From positions 1 to 41,075 of the forward strand of contig JAFYRK010000132.1 in the NCBI GenBank assembly GCA_017559545.1: DNA of 41,075 bases, written 5' to 3'. Positions 1 through 7,464 of the stretch are shown piece by piece. Positions within the stretch are counted from its first letter, which is position 1; each line of letters begins with the position of its first letter. The notes beneath the pieces are model-generated. The model did no database searches and had not been told where the DNA came from. It was given only the letters and a program-made list of their open reading frames with translations. The position numbers and the translations under genes are program-made. This stretch comes from Bacteroidales bacterium (GTDB taxonomy: Bacteria; Bacteroidota; Bacteroidia; Bacteroidales; UBA932).

Positions 1-303
1 CTCGGTAAGAAGCTGCAATTGCTCCTGGCAACTGCGGATCTTCTCTTCAAGCATATCGATTGAAGGACGTTGAGTCTCGGAATCATACATAGTACGAATC
101 TCCTCCAGACTGAATCCCAGCCCCTTCAAGCGTACGATATTCAAAGCCTTCTGCATCTGCACGACTGAATAATACCGATATCCGGTACTGTAGTCGATGA
201 TTTCTGGCACAAGCAGCTTGATCTTCTCATAATGCCTCAGTGCCCTCACAGTGACACGACAAAGGCGTGAAAACTCCCCGATTTTTAATCCATTTCTATT
301 CAT
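1..303 (-). CDS. MerR-family transcriptional regulator, N-terminal part (cut by window edge)
   Basis: Reading the minus strand from the ATG at 303-301 gives 101 open codons running off the window. The protein begins MNRNGLKIGEFSRLCRVTVR, continues ALRHYEKIKLLVPE and then a TGYRYYS segment. This is the winged-helix DNA-binding domain of MerR regulators: the helix-turn-helix lies at about residues 6-25, the wing at about 38-45, and a second helical pair (LKGLGFSLEEI) follows. The start of the dimerisation coiled coil is visible (DMLEEKIRSCQEQLQ). The TGYRYY signature resembles the BmrR/TipA effector-binding branch rather than the metal-binding branch, but the C-terminal effector domain is outside the window, so the ligand is unknown. 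The family assignment is firm; the function is not inferable. Confidence 0.9.
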   Translation of the reverse strand, partial: MNRNGLKIGEFSRLCRVTVRALRHYEKIKLLVPEIIDYSTGYRYYSVVQMQKALNIVRLKGLGFSLEEIRTMYDSETQRPSIDMLEEKIRSCQEQLQLLTE

Positions 304-320
304 AACGCGTTATTTGCCTG

Positions 321-353
321 CAAATATAAAACATTCCCTAAGGTACGAGTCAA
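321..353 (-). promoter_or_regulatory. Putative promoter of the MerR regulator gene, MerR-type 19-bp spacer
   Basis: On the minus strand TTGACT (353-348) is followed after 19 bp by TATATT (328-323), which is part of TATATTTG, a match to the Bacteroidota -7 element. A 19-bp spacer is the hallmark of promoters twisted open by MerR activators, so autoregulation is plausible. The dyad in the spacer is weak. Confidence 0.45.
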
Positions 354-437
354 GAGGAATGGACTACCGGTGCAACAAAAATTCACGATTTTATGGTACA
401 CCGCTAGTCAAATTCCGACAGAACCACCAAAAACCAA

Positions 438-479
438 GACCGGTGCGACAAGATAATGCAAATTCTTGTCGCACCGGTC
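438..479 (-). terminator. Intrinsic terminator after the phosphofructokinase gene
   Basis: Perfect 15-bp inverted arms (438-452 and 465-479, 12-nt loop) lie just past the phosphofructokinase stop. On the minus strand the stem is followed by TTGGTTTTTGG, a moderately U-rich tract; the plus-strand side lacks one. Confidence 0.65.
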
Positions 480-515
480 ATTTATCAGATTTCCAGATCA
501 GGTCGGGTTATGGAA

Positions 516-1751
516 TTACCACTCCAGAATCTTATTGAAGTCGTAAGCCTCAGGGTTCTCGATGCCGAGAGCCTTTACTGCCTCGTAGTCAGCCTCAGTC
601 ACGTAGTGAGCTATGTACTTGTAGTAGTTCTGAGCTGTACCAGCGTTGATGTCAACTACGCGTGGTGGGATCTTACCTGTTGTAGGATCCTGAAGGTCAG
701 CAAGGTAAAGTGGAGATACGTTACCGTATGAGTCTACGTAAACCATGCAGCCTGTCTTACCCTCGCTGTAGAGCTGGTAAACACCCATTGCGAGCTCTGT
801 ACAGTAAGTAAGGTCATAAGCAACAGGGTCCTGGCAGCGAACGTCGTATCCGATCTCTACTGGACGGCTCTTAACCTTAAGACCGATCTTCTTGAACTCA
901 GCCTCGAGGAGGTCGTTGAAGAGGACAGCCTTAGAAACCTTACCAAGCTCTGGGTGACCGTGGTCGTCGTATGAGAAACGAACGCCTGCAGCCTCCATCT
1001 CCTCAGCCTTGAACTCGTGGAAGAGACCCTCAGCAGCTACGATAGTACCATAGTTGATGCCCATAACCTTTCTCTTGAGGATAGCTGAGATTGAGAGCTT
1101 AACAACCTTGTCAAGGCAGATCTCAGTCTTGTTGAACATCTCAGGGATGATAGTCATCGGGCAGTGAGTAGCTTCACCGATACCGAGTGCGAGTGAACCG
1201 CAAGTACGACCCATAGCTGAGATCACAAGCCAGTTGCCTGATGTGCGTGCATCCTCATACACTGTGCGTGCGAGGTGTGCACCCTCGTTCTTTGCTGAGT
1301 TATAACCAAAAGTCGGAGCGTTGCCTGGAAGAGGAAGGTCGTTATCGATTGTCTTAGGACAGTGGATGTTTGCGATTGGGTAACCCTTAGCTGCGAGGAA
1401 CTTAGAGATACGGTTTGCAGTTGAAGCTGTGTCATCGCCACCGATAGTCACGAGAAGCTTGATGTTGTTCTCCTTGAAGAGGTCAAGGTTGAAGTTCTCC
1501 TCGAAATCCTTGTCAGTTGGCTTGAAACGGCTCATCTCAAGGTATGAACCACCTCTGTTGAAGTAACGGTCAGCGATAGCAAAAGTAAGATCCTCTGTGC
1601 GAGCGTTCTTGCTGAAGAGACCTGAGTATCCGCCGTGGAGACCGATTACTCTGAATCCCTTAGTGATAAATGTCTTTGCAACAGACATTGAAACTGAGTT
1701 CATTCCTGGCGCTGGACCACCACCGCAAAGGATAATAACTGCGTCTTTCAT
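516..1751 (-). CDS. pfp: Pyrophosphate-dependent 6-phosphofructokinase
   Basis: Cytoplasmic glycolytic enzyme converting fructose 6-phosphate to fructose 1,6-bisphosphate. The 411-residue protein starts MKDAVIILCGGGPAPGMNSV, the phosphate-binding loop. Two positions distinguish the phosphoryl donor: the sequence has GGDD (not GGDG) at about residues 103-106 and PKTIDNDLP (not PGTIDND) at about 131-139. The Asp and Lys are the residues that block ATP and favour pyrophosphate in characterised PPi-PFKs. Further active-site blocks are FGYNSAKNEG and SAMGRTCG. With PPi the reaction is reversible and saves ATP, as usual in anaerobic Bacteroidota. It stands alone on the minus strand, divergent from an amylase gene across a repeat-rich 530-bp gap, and ends in a hairpin. 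Donor preference is inferred from residues only. Confidence 0.93.
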   Translation of the reverse strand: MKDAVIILCGGGPAPGMNSVSMSVAKTFITKGFRVIGLHGGYSGLFSKNARTEDLTFAIADRYFNRGGSYLEMSRFKPTDKDFEENFNLDLFKENNIKLLVTIGGDDTASTANRISKFLAAKGYPIANIHCPKTIDNDLPLPGNAPTFGYNSAKNEGAHLARTVYEDARTSGNWLVISAMGRTCGSLALGIGEATHCPMTIIPEMFNKTEICLDKVVKLSISAILKRKVMGINYGTIVAAEGLFHEFKAEEMEAAGVRFSYDDHGHPELGKVSKAVLFNDLLEAEFKKIGLKVKSRPVEIGYDVRCQDPVAYDLTYCTELAMGVYQLYSEGKTGCMVYVDSYGNVSPLYLADLQDPTTGKIPPRVVDINAGTAQNYYKYIAHYVTEADYEAVKALGIENPEAYDFNKILEW

Positions 1752-1753
1752 CT

Positions 1754-2017
1754 TTCTTTAATTTTAAAGTTATACTTGTTTTTTAACGTTTGTGCTTTGT
1801 TTAAGGTCGTCAATTCTTTCGTCAAGATGAAAGATGTCCAACCCCCAGTCGCTTTGCGACAGCCCCGAGGGGCATCTCGACCCTACCCGGGTCGGTCGGT
1901 AAACCGACTGTTCTTTAATTTTAAAGTTATACTTGTTTTTTAACGTTTGTGCTTTGTTTGAAGGTCGTCAATTCTTTCGTCAAGATGAAAGATGTCTAAC
2001 CCCCAGTCGCTTTGCGA
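1754..2017. repeat. Direct duplication of ~106 bp upstream of the phosphofructokinase gene
   Basis: Unit 1 (1754-1859) and unit 2 (1911-2017) both run from TTCTTTAATTTTAAAGTTAT to GTCGCTTTGCGA. They differ by one inserted G and one C/T change and are separated by 51 bp of palindromic sequence. Unit 1 ends three bases before the start codon of the phosphofructokinase gene, so the duplication contains its leader and probably its promoter, giving two copies in tandem. No clear TAnnTTTG match is seen in either copy; TATAACTTTA is the nearest candidate. The near identity suggests a recent duplication. Confidence 0.85.
1848..1908. repeat. Cluster of short palindromes (REP-like) between the duplicated units
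   Basis: Successive small stems are GTCGC/GCGAC (1848-1860), GCCCC/GGGGC (1862-1873), GACCC/GGGTC (about 1879-1893) and GTCGGT/ACCGAC (895-900 and 903-908 within 18xx-19xx numbering, i.e. 1895-1908). The GC-rich stems contrast with the AT-rich flanks. A further GC-rich stem (CGCC..GGCG) follows unit 2 near 2020-2034. They resemble mobile palindromic elements, but only one cluster is visible here, so family membership is not shown. Confidence 0.5.
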
Positions 2018-2130
2018 AACGCCGCAAAGCGGCGCAAATTTATCATTTTTTAGTCTAAATCACAAATATATACATTTCAGGTTTAGCCCTCTATTTTTCG
2101 TGTCAGACAACTCACTGACACTGAGCCTTT

Positions 2131-2174
2131 TATGTAAACATCCTGCCGCGAATGGAATGCAGGATATTTACATA
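2131..2174. promoter_or_regulatory. Long inverted repeat upstream of the amylase gene (possible operator)
   Basis: Sixteen-base arms (2131-2146, TATGTAAACATCCTGC, and 2159-2174) pair with a single mismatch across a 12-base loop. A smaller stem, GTGTCAG/CTGACAC, lies at 2100-2121. Both flanking genes are transcribed away from here, so neither stem is a terminator for a visible gene. The rest of 2020-2240 is AT-rich with no credible gene. Confidence 0.5.
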
Positions 2175-2240
2175 TCTGATTAATATTCAATTATTTACGG
2201 AAAACAAGTAGAGAAGGTTAGAATGGTCAAAAAATATGTC

Positions 2241-2248
2241 TATATTTG
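2241..2248 (+). promoter_or_regulatory. -7 promoter element of the amylase gene
   Basis: TATATTTG matches the Bacteroidota TAnnTTTG consensus 33 bp before the start codon at 2282. The -33 side is poor (TTAG around 2217), which would fit a promoter that needs an activator. Confidence 0.5.
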
Positions 2249-2281
2249 TAGGCTTGTAGAAAACAACATAATAATTTACAT

Positions 2282-3724
2282 ATGAACAGATTCATTACCA
2301 TCGTCGCATGTCTCGCTCTTGCAGCATGCACATCTCAGAAGGCGGTAAACACCGTTGACCGCATGACTCATGATCCAAACAGCACCAATACCGAGACAAT
2401 CCTCCACGTATGGAGCTGGAACTTCCCTACTATCGCTCAGAACATGAAGCAGATCTCGGATGCAGGATTCACCATGATCCAGACATCACCTGTAAACGCA
2501 TGCTTCAGCCCCGAGGGCGGTAACGTGAAGATCCTCGATGAGAAGGAAGGAAACTGGTATCATTACTACCAGCCAACTGACTGGACAATAGGTAATAACA
2601 TCGTTGGAACTGAAGAAGAGATGAAGGTCATGCTGGACTCTGCGAAGAAGTATGATATCCGCGTTCTGGTTGACGTTCTCCCTAACCATACAGCCTTCAA
2701 TATCGACCTCGTGACAGACGAGTTCTATGCCGCTGTCGGAGGACGTGACAAGATGTTCCACACTCATGGACTTGAAGGTATCAACGATTATAACGACCGT
2801 ACCGAATGTACTCACCAGGGCGTTGGAGGACTTCCTGACGTAAACACAGAGAATCCCCTCTTCCAGAAGTATTATATGGAGTTCGTGAACAAGCTCGTGA
2901 ACATGGGCGTGCGCGGTTTCCGTTATGACACTGCAAAGCACATTGGAGTTCACTCTGACCCGGTTGATGCTGAGGCAGGAGTGACAGAAAACGACTTCTG
3001 GGATGTAGCTACAGGCCGCAAGGAGGTCCTTGGAGTATCACTTGCCATCCCTTACGACAGTCTCTTTGTCTACGGCGAGGTCCTTCAGGACAGGAACGTT
3101 CCTGAGGAGGAGTATGCAAGCTATTTCGGTCAGACAGCATCATCGTACGGTCACGTTCTTCGCGAGGTTCTCTGGAAGAGATCAGCTAAGGACATCAACC
3201 TTCTTGACTGGTACCATCGTGCTGCTCCTGAACACCTTACAACATGGGTAGAGAGCCATGACACATACTGCAACGCAAACGAGAGCGCTGGTCTTACAGA
3301 CGCTCAGATCCGCACAGGATGGGTATTCCTTACAGCTCGTCAGAACGGTACACCTCTCTTCTACAGCCGTCCTATGAACTCAACACGCGAGAACTATTTC
3401 GGAGACAACCTCCTCGGTGCACGCGGAAACGACGAATTCTTCCATCCAGAGGTGGTGGCAGTCAACAAGTTCCGCCAGGAGATGAAAGGTCAGGTAGAGA
3501 ACGTACAGATCGCACCAGAGGGTGAGGTCATCGTGGTCAATCGTGGTGACAAGGGTGCAGCAATCATCAACTTCGCACTCAACGAGAATGCAGTAGAGCT
3601 TGCTACAAACCTTCCGGATGGCGACTACACTGACATTGTTTACGGTACTGCATTCCAGGTTGAAAACGGAATCCTTAAAGGTTCAGCCGCACCAGAGACC
3701 ACATATATTATTGTAAGAAAGTAA
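2282..3724 (+). CDS. GH13 alpha-amylase-family lipoprotein
   Basis: Predicted surface or periplasmic glycoside hydrolase acting on alpha-glucans. Residues 1-16 form a lipoprotein signal with lipobox LAAC (lipidated Cys16). The (beta/alpha)8 barrel carries all four GH13 conserved regions in order: DVLPNH (131-136), FRYDTAKH (213-220, nucleophile Asp216), YGEV (264-267, acid/base Glu266) and ESHD (324-327, stabiliser Asp327). The catalytic triad is therefore intact. The length of 480 residues fits a single catalytic domain plus a short C-terminal beta domain, with no carbohydrate-binding module recognised. No susC/susD pair lies next to it, so it is not part of a visible polysaccharide utilisation locus. 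Pta follows in the same direction but has its own promoter. The exact substrate and subfamily cannot be told. Confidence 0.9.
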   Translation: MNRFITIVACLALAACTSQKAVNTVDRMTHDPNSTNTETILHVWSWNFPTIAQNMKQISDAGFTMIQTSPVNACFSPEGGNVKILDEKEGNWYHYYQPTDWTIGNNIVGTEEEMKVMLDSAKKYDIRVLVDVLPNHTAFNIDLVTDEFYAAVGGRDKMFHTHGLEGINDYNDRTECTHQGVGGLPDVNTENPLFQKYYMEFVNKLVNMGVRGFRYDTAKHIGVHSDPVDAEAGVTENDFWDVATGRKEVLGVSLAIPYDSLFVYGEVLQDRNVPEEEYASYFGQTASSYGHVLREVLWKRSAKDINLLDWYHRAAPEHLTTWVESHDTYCNANESAGLTDAQIRTGWVFLTARQNGTPLFYSRPMNSTRENYFGDNLLGARGNDEFFHPEVVAVNKFRQEMKGQVENVQIAPEGEVIVVNRGDKGAAIINFALNENAVELATNLPDGDYTDIVYGTAFQVENGILKGSAAPETTYIIVRK

Positions 3725-3740
3725 AATTGTCTTACTTTTG
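3710..3740 (+). promoter_or_regulatory. Promoter of pta
   Basis: ATTG (3710-3713), 19-bp spacer, TACTTTTG (3733-3740), matching TTTG-N19-TAnnTTTG. It overlaps the last codons of the amylase gene and leaves a leader of roughly 30 nt before the pta ATG at 3781. Confidence 0.6.
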
Positions 3741-3780
3741 TATGATTTATAGAAAATAACAGAACAAACATAGAATCATT

Positions 3781-4788
3781 ATGACACTTATTGAAAGCAT
3801 CATCGCGCGTGCCAAATCAAACAAGCAGCGCATCGTGCTCCCTGAGTCACTCGAGGAGCGCACACTTACAGCAGCAGACAAGGCCCTCGCTGACGAGATT
3901 GCAGAGATCATCCTTATCGGTAACCGCGAGGAGATCCTCGCTCTTGCAGAGAAGCTAGGTCTCAAGAATATCGACAAGGCAATCATCATCGACCCTGCAA
4001 CAAGCGAGAAGACTGCAGAGTATGCAAACCTCCTTTATGAACTCCGCAAGAGCAAGGGTATGACTCCAGAGAAAGCCGCACAGCAGGTGCTTGACCCACT
4101 CTACTTCGGTTGCCTCATCATCAAGAGCGGCGATGCAGACGGTCAGATCAGCGGTGCTCTCTCCACTACAGGTGAGACTCTCCGTCCAGCTCTCCAGATC
4201 ATCAAGTGTGCTCCTGGCATAACATGCGTCAGCGGTGCTATGCTCATGATCACCCAGACTCCAGAATACGGTGAGGACGGTGTTCTCGTAGTAGGTGACG
4301 TTGCCGTTACTCCTATGCCTGACGCAGGTCAGCTCGCACAGATCGCAGTCTGCACAGCTCAGACGGCAAAGAGCGTTGCAGGTTTCGCAGATCCAAGAGT
4401 CGCAATGCTCTCATTCTCTACTCTCGGTTCAGCTAAGCACGAGGTTGTGGACAAGGTCATCGAGGCAACAAAGCTTGCAAAGGAGCTTGATCCTACTCTC
4501 AAGGTTGAAGGTGAGCTTCAGGCAGATGCAGCTCTCGTTCCTTCAGTTGGCCAGAAGAAGGCTCCTGGTTCTGAGATTGCAGGTCACGCAAACGTTCTCG
4601 TGTTCCCATGCCTTGAGGTTGGTAACATCGGTTACAAGCTCGTTCAGAGACTTGGTAACGCAGACGCTATCGGACCAATCCTCCAGGGTATCGCCCGTCC
4701 GGTTAACGACCTTAGCCGCGGTTGCTCAGTAGACGATATCTACAAGATGGTTGCTATCACAGCTTGCCAGGCAATGGACGCTAAGTAG
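3781..4788 (+). CDS. pta: Phosphate acetyltransferase
   Basis: Cytoplasmic enzyme interconverting acetyl-CoA plus phosphate and acetyl phosphate plus CoA. It is the first half of the acetate-forming, ATP-yielding pathway in fermenters. The 335-residue length is that of the compact single-domain PTA_PTB type, without the N-terminal regulatory domains of the long enterobacterial form. Recognisable family blocks are RIVLPESLEERTL near the N-terminus, GDADGQISGALSTTGETLRP around residue 120-138, and KKAPGSEIAGHANVLVFPCLEVGNIGYKL toward the C-terminus, which holds the phosphate/CoA site. No acetate kinase gene is adjacent, which is slightly unusual because pta and ackA are often paired. It has its own promoter and a strong terminator, so it is probably monocistronic. 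Confidence 0.95.
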   Translation: MTLIESIIARAKSNKQRIVLPESLEERTLTAADKALADEIAEIILIGNREEILALAEKLGLKNIDKAIIIDPATSEKTAEYANLLYELRKSKGMTPEKAAQQVLDPLYFGCLIIKSGDADGQISGALSTTGETLRPALQIIKCAPGITCVSGAMLMITQTPEYGEDGVLVVGDVAVTPMPDAGQLAQIAVCTAQTAKSVAGFADPRVAMLSFSTLGSAKHEVVDKVIEATKLAKELDPTLKVEGELQADAALVPSVGQKKAPGSEIAGHANVLVFPCLEVGNIGYKLVQRLGNADAIGPILQGIARPVNDLSRGCSVDDIYKMVAITACQAMDAK

Positions 4789-4807
4789 TCTAGTGCAAAT
4801 TATAGCC

Positions 4808-4855
4808 AAAATGCTCCAGGCACCCTTACTCCAATGGGTATCTGGAGCATTTTTC
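4808..4855 (+). terminator. Intrinsic terminator of pta
   Basis: Arms AAAATGCTCCAG (4808-4819) and CTGGAGCATTTT (4842-4853) flank a loop that itself can pair (ACCC..GGGT), followed by a short T run. It lies 20 bp after the pta stop. Confidence 0.85.
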
Positions 4856-4881
4856 GTATACAATTGCACCAGACTGCAGCA

Positions 4882-4913
4882 GTTGCAGAAGTGGAAACGA
4901 TTTTGTACCTTTG
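4882..4913 (+). promoter_or_regulatory. Promoter of ligA
   Basis: GTTG (4882-4885), 20-bp spacer, TACCTTTG (4906-4913), then 16 bp to the ligA ATG. A good match to the Bacteroidota consensus; the leader is very short. Confidence 0.6.
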
Positions 4914-4929
4914 AAGGTTAATTGTTTTT

Positions 4930-7083
4930 ATGGAAAAGACACAGGCAAATACAAGGATAAATGAACTCAGGGACATTCTCAACGATGCCTCCAGAAGGTA
5001 TTATGTCGAGAATATGCCGACAATGAGTGATTATGAGTTCGACATGCTCTTAAAGGAGCTCGAGGCGCTTGAGGCACAGTATCCTGAGCTGGTGACTCCG
5101 GACTCCCCTACACAGAAGGTCGGAAGCGATCTGGCTGCGACAAAACCTGCGAAACGCAAAGTTGCAGAGCCCCGTAAGGAGTTTGAGCAATATCCACATC
5201 GTTACCCTATGCTTTCCCTTGGAAACACTTATGACATTACAGAGGTTCAGGCATTCGCCGACAGAGCCGCGAAAGGAATCCCGGCAGAAGAGACTGCTCT
5301 GGTTCCATTCTCGTTCAGCTGCGAGCTCAAATTCGACGGCACAGCGATTTGCCTGACATATAAAAATGGCAGACTCACCAGAGCGCTTACCCGTGGAGAT
5401 GGAACTATAGGTGATGATGTGACCGAGAACGTAAAGCACATCGCCAATATCCCGCAGACATTGAAAGGTTCTGACTGGCCTGAAGAGTTTGAGATCAGAG
5501 GTGAGATATACATGCCATGGTCTGCTTTCGACAGACTTAACCAAGAGCGTGAGCGCGACGAGGAGCAACCGTTCGCCAATCCTCGAAACGCCGCCTCCGG
5601 CTCGCTGAAGCTCATTGATAGCAAGATGGTCGCAAATCGTGGTCTGGAATGCACCCTGTACCACATGCTTGGCGAGGATCTGCCTTTCAGCACACATGAT
5701 CAGGCACTGAACAAGGCAGCAGAATGGGGTTTGCCGGTTTCAGACAAAAGAAGGATCTGCTCCACAATATCAGAGATTGAGGAATTCATAAAATACTGGG
5801 ACGCAGAGCGTAAAACACTTCCGTTCGCAACTGACGGCATCGTTATCAAGGTAAATCAGATGCAATATCAGGAGGAATTAGGCTACACAGCCAAGTTCCC
5901 TCGCTGGGCAGTGGCATACAAGTTCAAGGCAGAGCAGGCGCTGACAAGGCTTAACAGCATAGATTATCAGGTCGGACGCACTGGAGCTGTAACACCGGTG
6001 GCAAATCTGGAGCCGGTCTTGCTGAGCGGAACTGTTGTCAAGCGAGCCTCTCTTCATAATGCAGACCAGATGGAGCTTCTTGATATCCATGTCGGAGATT
6101 ACGTCTATGTAGAGAAAGGTGGAGAGATCATTCCAAAGATTACCGGAGTGGAATTGTCGCAAAGACCTGCAGATGCAGAACTGCCACATTTTCCGGAAAC
6201 ATGTCCTGACTGCGGAGCAGTACTAGTGAGAGACGAGCAGGAAGCCAAGGCCTTCTGCCCCAATCAATCCGGATGTCCTACTCAGATCAAAGGCAAACTG
6301 GTACATTTCCTCAGCCGCAAGGCTATGAATGTAATTGCCGGCGATGCAACCATTGAACAGCTATACAATAAAGGTCTTGTTTGGAATCCTGCAGACTTCT
6401 ATGAGCTTGAAAAGGAGCATCTGCTAGGACTGGAAGGTTGGAAAGACCGTGCAGCCGAGCGTTTCCTCAAGAGCCTCGAGGATTCCAAGAACACACCGTT
6501 CGAGAGGGTTCTGTTCGCGCTTGGAATAAGACACGTCGGTGAAACCACAGCCAAATCTATGGCAAGACACTTCAAGAACATTGATGCGATGTCCACAGCC
6601 TCCCGCGAGGATCTGCTTGCTGTTGACGATATCGGTGAGGTCATTGCAGACAGTGTCCTGGCATATTTTGCTGACGGAGTCAACACCGACACAATAGAGC
6701 GTCTGAAGGCAGCAGGACTGAGATTCGAGGTTGAGAAAGAGGCAGAACAGCTGTCAGACACACTGAAGGGAATGACGATCGTGATCTCAGGAAACTTCAG
6801 CATATCACGAGACCAGATGAAGGCACTTATAGCAGCGCACGGAGGAAAGAACAGTGGAAGCATCAGCGGCAAGACGACTTTCCTGCTTGCCGGAGAGAAG
6901 GCAGGTCCAGAGAAACTGAAGAAAGCTGAGAGCCTGGGTGTAAGGATCATCACCGAAAAGGAGTTCTTGGAGGAGATTCTTCACGAGATTCCCGATCAGG
7001 TCGGGAATGACGACCCCGACACGTCATTGCGAGGAGCGTCAGCGACGTGGCAATCTGAAGATTTTAAGGAAACATTGTTTTAA
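4930..7083 (+). CDS. ligA: NAD-dependent DNA ligase
   Basis: Seals nicks in duplex DNA using NAD+ during replication and repair. Domain order: Ia domain (1-70), with YYVENMPTMSDYEFD for NMN binding; adenylation domain with the KxDG motif at Lys134-Phe-Asp136-Gly137 (CELKFDG); OB fold; a Cys4 zinc finger at Cys425, Cys428, Cys443 and Cys449; helix-hairpin-helix repeats; and a BRCT domain at about 611-683. At 717 residues it is longer than the usual ~670. Part of the excess is a short insertion at about 75-88. The rest is a C-terminal tail (about 685-717) encoded mostly by a dispersed palindromic repeat (separate entry). The catalytic core is complete, so the enzyme should be functional. It may start the long plus-strand gene series that continues to ispG. 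Confidence 0.97.
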   Translation: MEKTQANTRINELRDILNDASRRYYVENMPTMSDYEFDMLLKELEALEAQYPELVTPDSPTQKVGSDLAATKPAKRKVAEPRKEFEQYPHRYPMLSLGNTYDITEVQAFADRAAKGIPAEETALVPFSFSCELKFDGTAICLTYKNGRLTRALTRGDGTIGDDVTENVKHIANIPQTLKGSDWPEEFEIRGEIYMPWSAFDRLNQERERDEEQPFANPRNAASGSLKLIDSKMVANRGLECTLYHMLGEDLPFSTHDQALNKAAEWGLPVSDKRRICSTISEIEEFIKYWDAERKTLPFATDGIVIKVNQMQYQEELGYTAKFPRWAVAYKFKAEQALTRLNSIDYQVGRTGAVTPVANLEPVLLSGTVVKRASLHNADQMELLDIHVGDYVYVEKGGEIIPKITGVELSQRPADAELPHFPETCPDCGAVLVRDEQEAKAFCPNQSGCPTQIKGKLVHFLSRKAMNVIAGDATIEQLYNKGLVWNPADFYELEKEHLLGLEGWKDRAAERFLKSLEDSKNTPFERVLFALGIRHVGETTAKSMARHFKNIDAMSTASREDLLAVDDIGEVIADSVLAYFADGVNTDTIERLKAAGLRFEVEKEAEQLSDTLKGMTIVISGNFSISRDQMKALIAAHGGKNSGSISGKTTFLLAGEKAGPEKLKKAESLGVRIITEKEFLEEILHEIPDQVGNDDPDTSLRGASATWQSEDFKETLF
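6989..7056. repeat. Dispersed palindromic repeat inside the 3' end of ligA
   Basis: A mosaic of stems: TTCCCGA/TCGGGAA (6989-7007), AATGACG/CGTCATT (7006-7012 with 7022-7028) and ATTGC/GCAAT (7026-7030 with 7050-7054), with an inner CGTC/GACG. The part at 7022-7056 is identical, apart from one inserted base, to 38061-38094 between carA and carB. It stays in frame with ligA and encodes most of the LigA tail, including SLRGASATWQS. A 12-base piece (GATCAGGTCGGG) also occurs at 496-507. Confidence 0.85.
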
Positions 7084-7101
7084 ACGAATATAAGATAGAT
7101 T

Positions 7102-7464
7102 ATGAAAGCAGGAGATAAGTATGTATTGAACCGCGTGGTAGCAGATAATGAGACTGCAGAAGTTCTTGGTTCAGGTGGTCTGCCAGTGTATGCAACACCG
7201 GCCATGATCTGCCATATGGAGCTTTCGGCATACAGCCTTGCAGCTGAGCATGGACACGCTACAGTTGGCACCAAGGTGAACATCAGCCATTTGAGAGCAT
7301 GCAAGGTTGGCACCGAAGTGACTGTGACTGCAGAACTCACTGAGGTTGACGGAAGAAGACTCGAGTTCAATATCAAGGCTGAAGACAAGAATGGACTTCT
7401 TGGAGAAGGCACTCATCAGCGTTATATCATCGATCCTGAAAGATTCATGGCTAAGTTAGGATAA
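7102..7464 (+). CDS. Hotdog-fold thioesterase, FlK-like
   Basis: A 120-residue single hotdog domain of the fluoroacetyl-CoA-thioesterase-like family, expected to hydrolyse a small acyl-CoA in the cytoplasm. The block YATPAMICHMELSA gives Thr32 and Glu40 with the eight-residue spacing of the FlK catalytic Thr/Glu. His63 in VNISHLRACKVGTEV matches the family His. The final strand reads RRLEFNIKAEDKNGLLGEGTHQRYII, typical of the family. Members are common housekeeping or detoxifying thioesterases in anaerobes, and the true substrate is unknown; fluoroacetate is unlikely to be the natural one. It begins 18 bp after ligA and its stop overlaps the next start (TAATG), so it is translationally linked to the YihY-like gene. 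Confidence 0.8.
   Translation: MKAGDKYVLNRVVADNETAEVLGSGGLPVYATPAMICHMELSAYSLAAEHGHATVGTKVNISHLRACKVGTEVTVTAELTEVDGRRLEFNIKAEDKNGLLGEGTHQRYIIDPERFMAKLG

Noticed and set aside
1992-2183. 63-codon plus-strand frame in the phosphofructokinase-amylase gap
   Set aside because: It runs through the duplicated unit and an inverted repeat, has no promoter or recognisable protein features, and ends before the amylase promoter.
2282-3724. Polysaccharide utilisation locus around the amylase
   Set aside because: No SusC/SusD pair, sensor or further glycan enzymes flank it; neighbours are phosphofructokinase and pta.
7022-7056. CRISPR repeat
   Set aside because: The repeat occurs once here and once 31 kb away, with no spacer array or cas genes.
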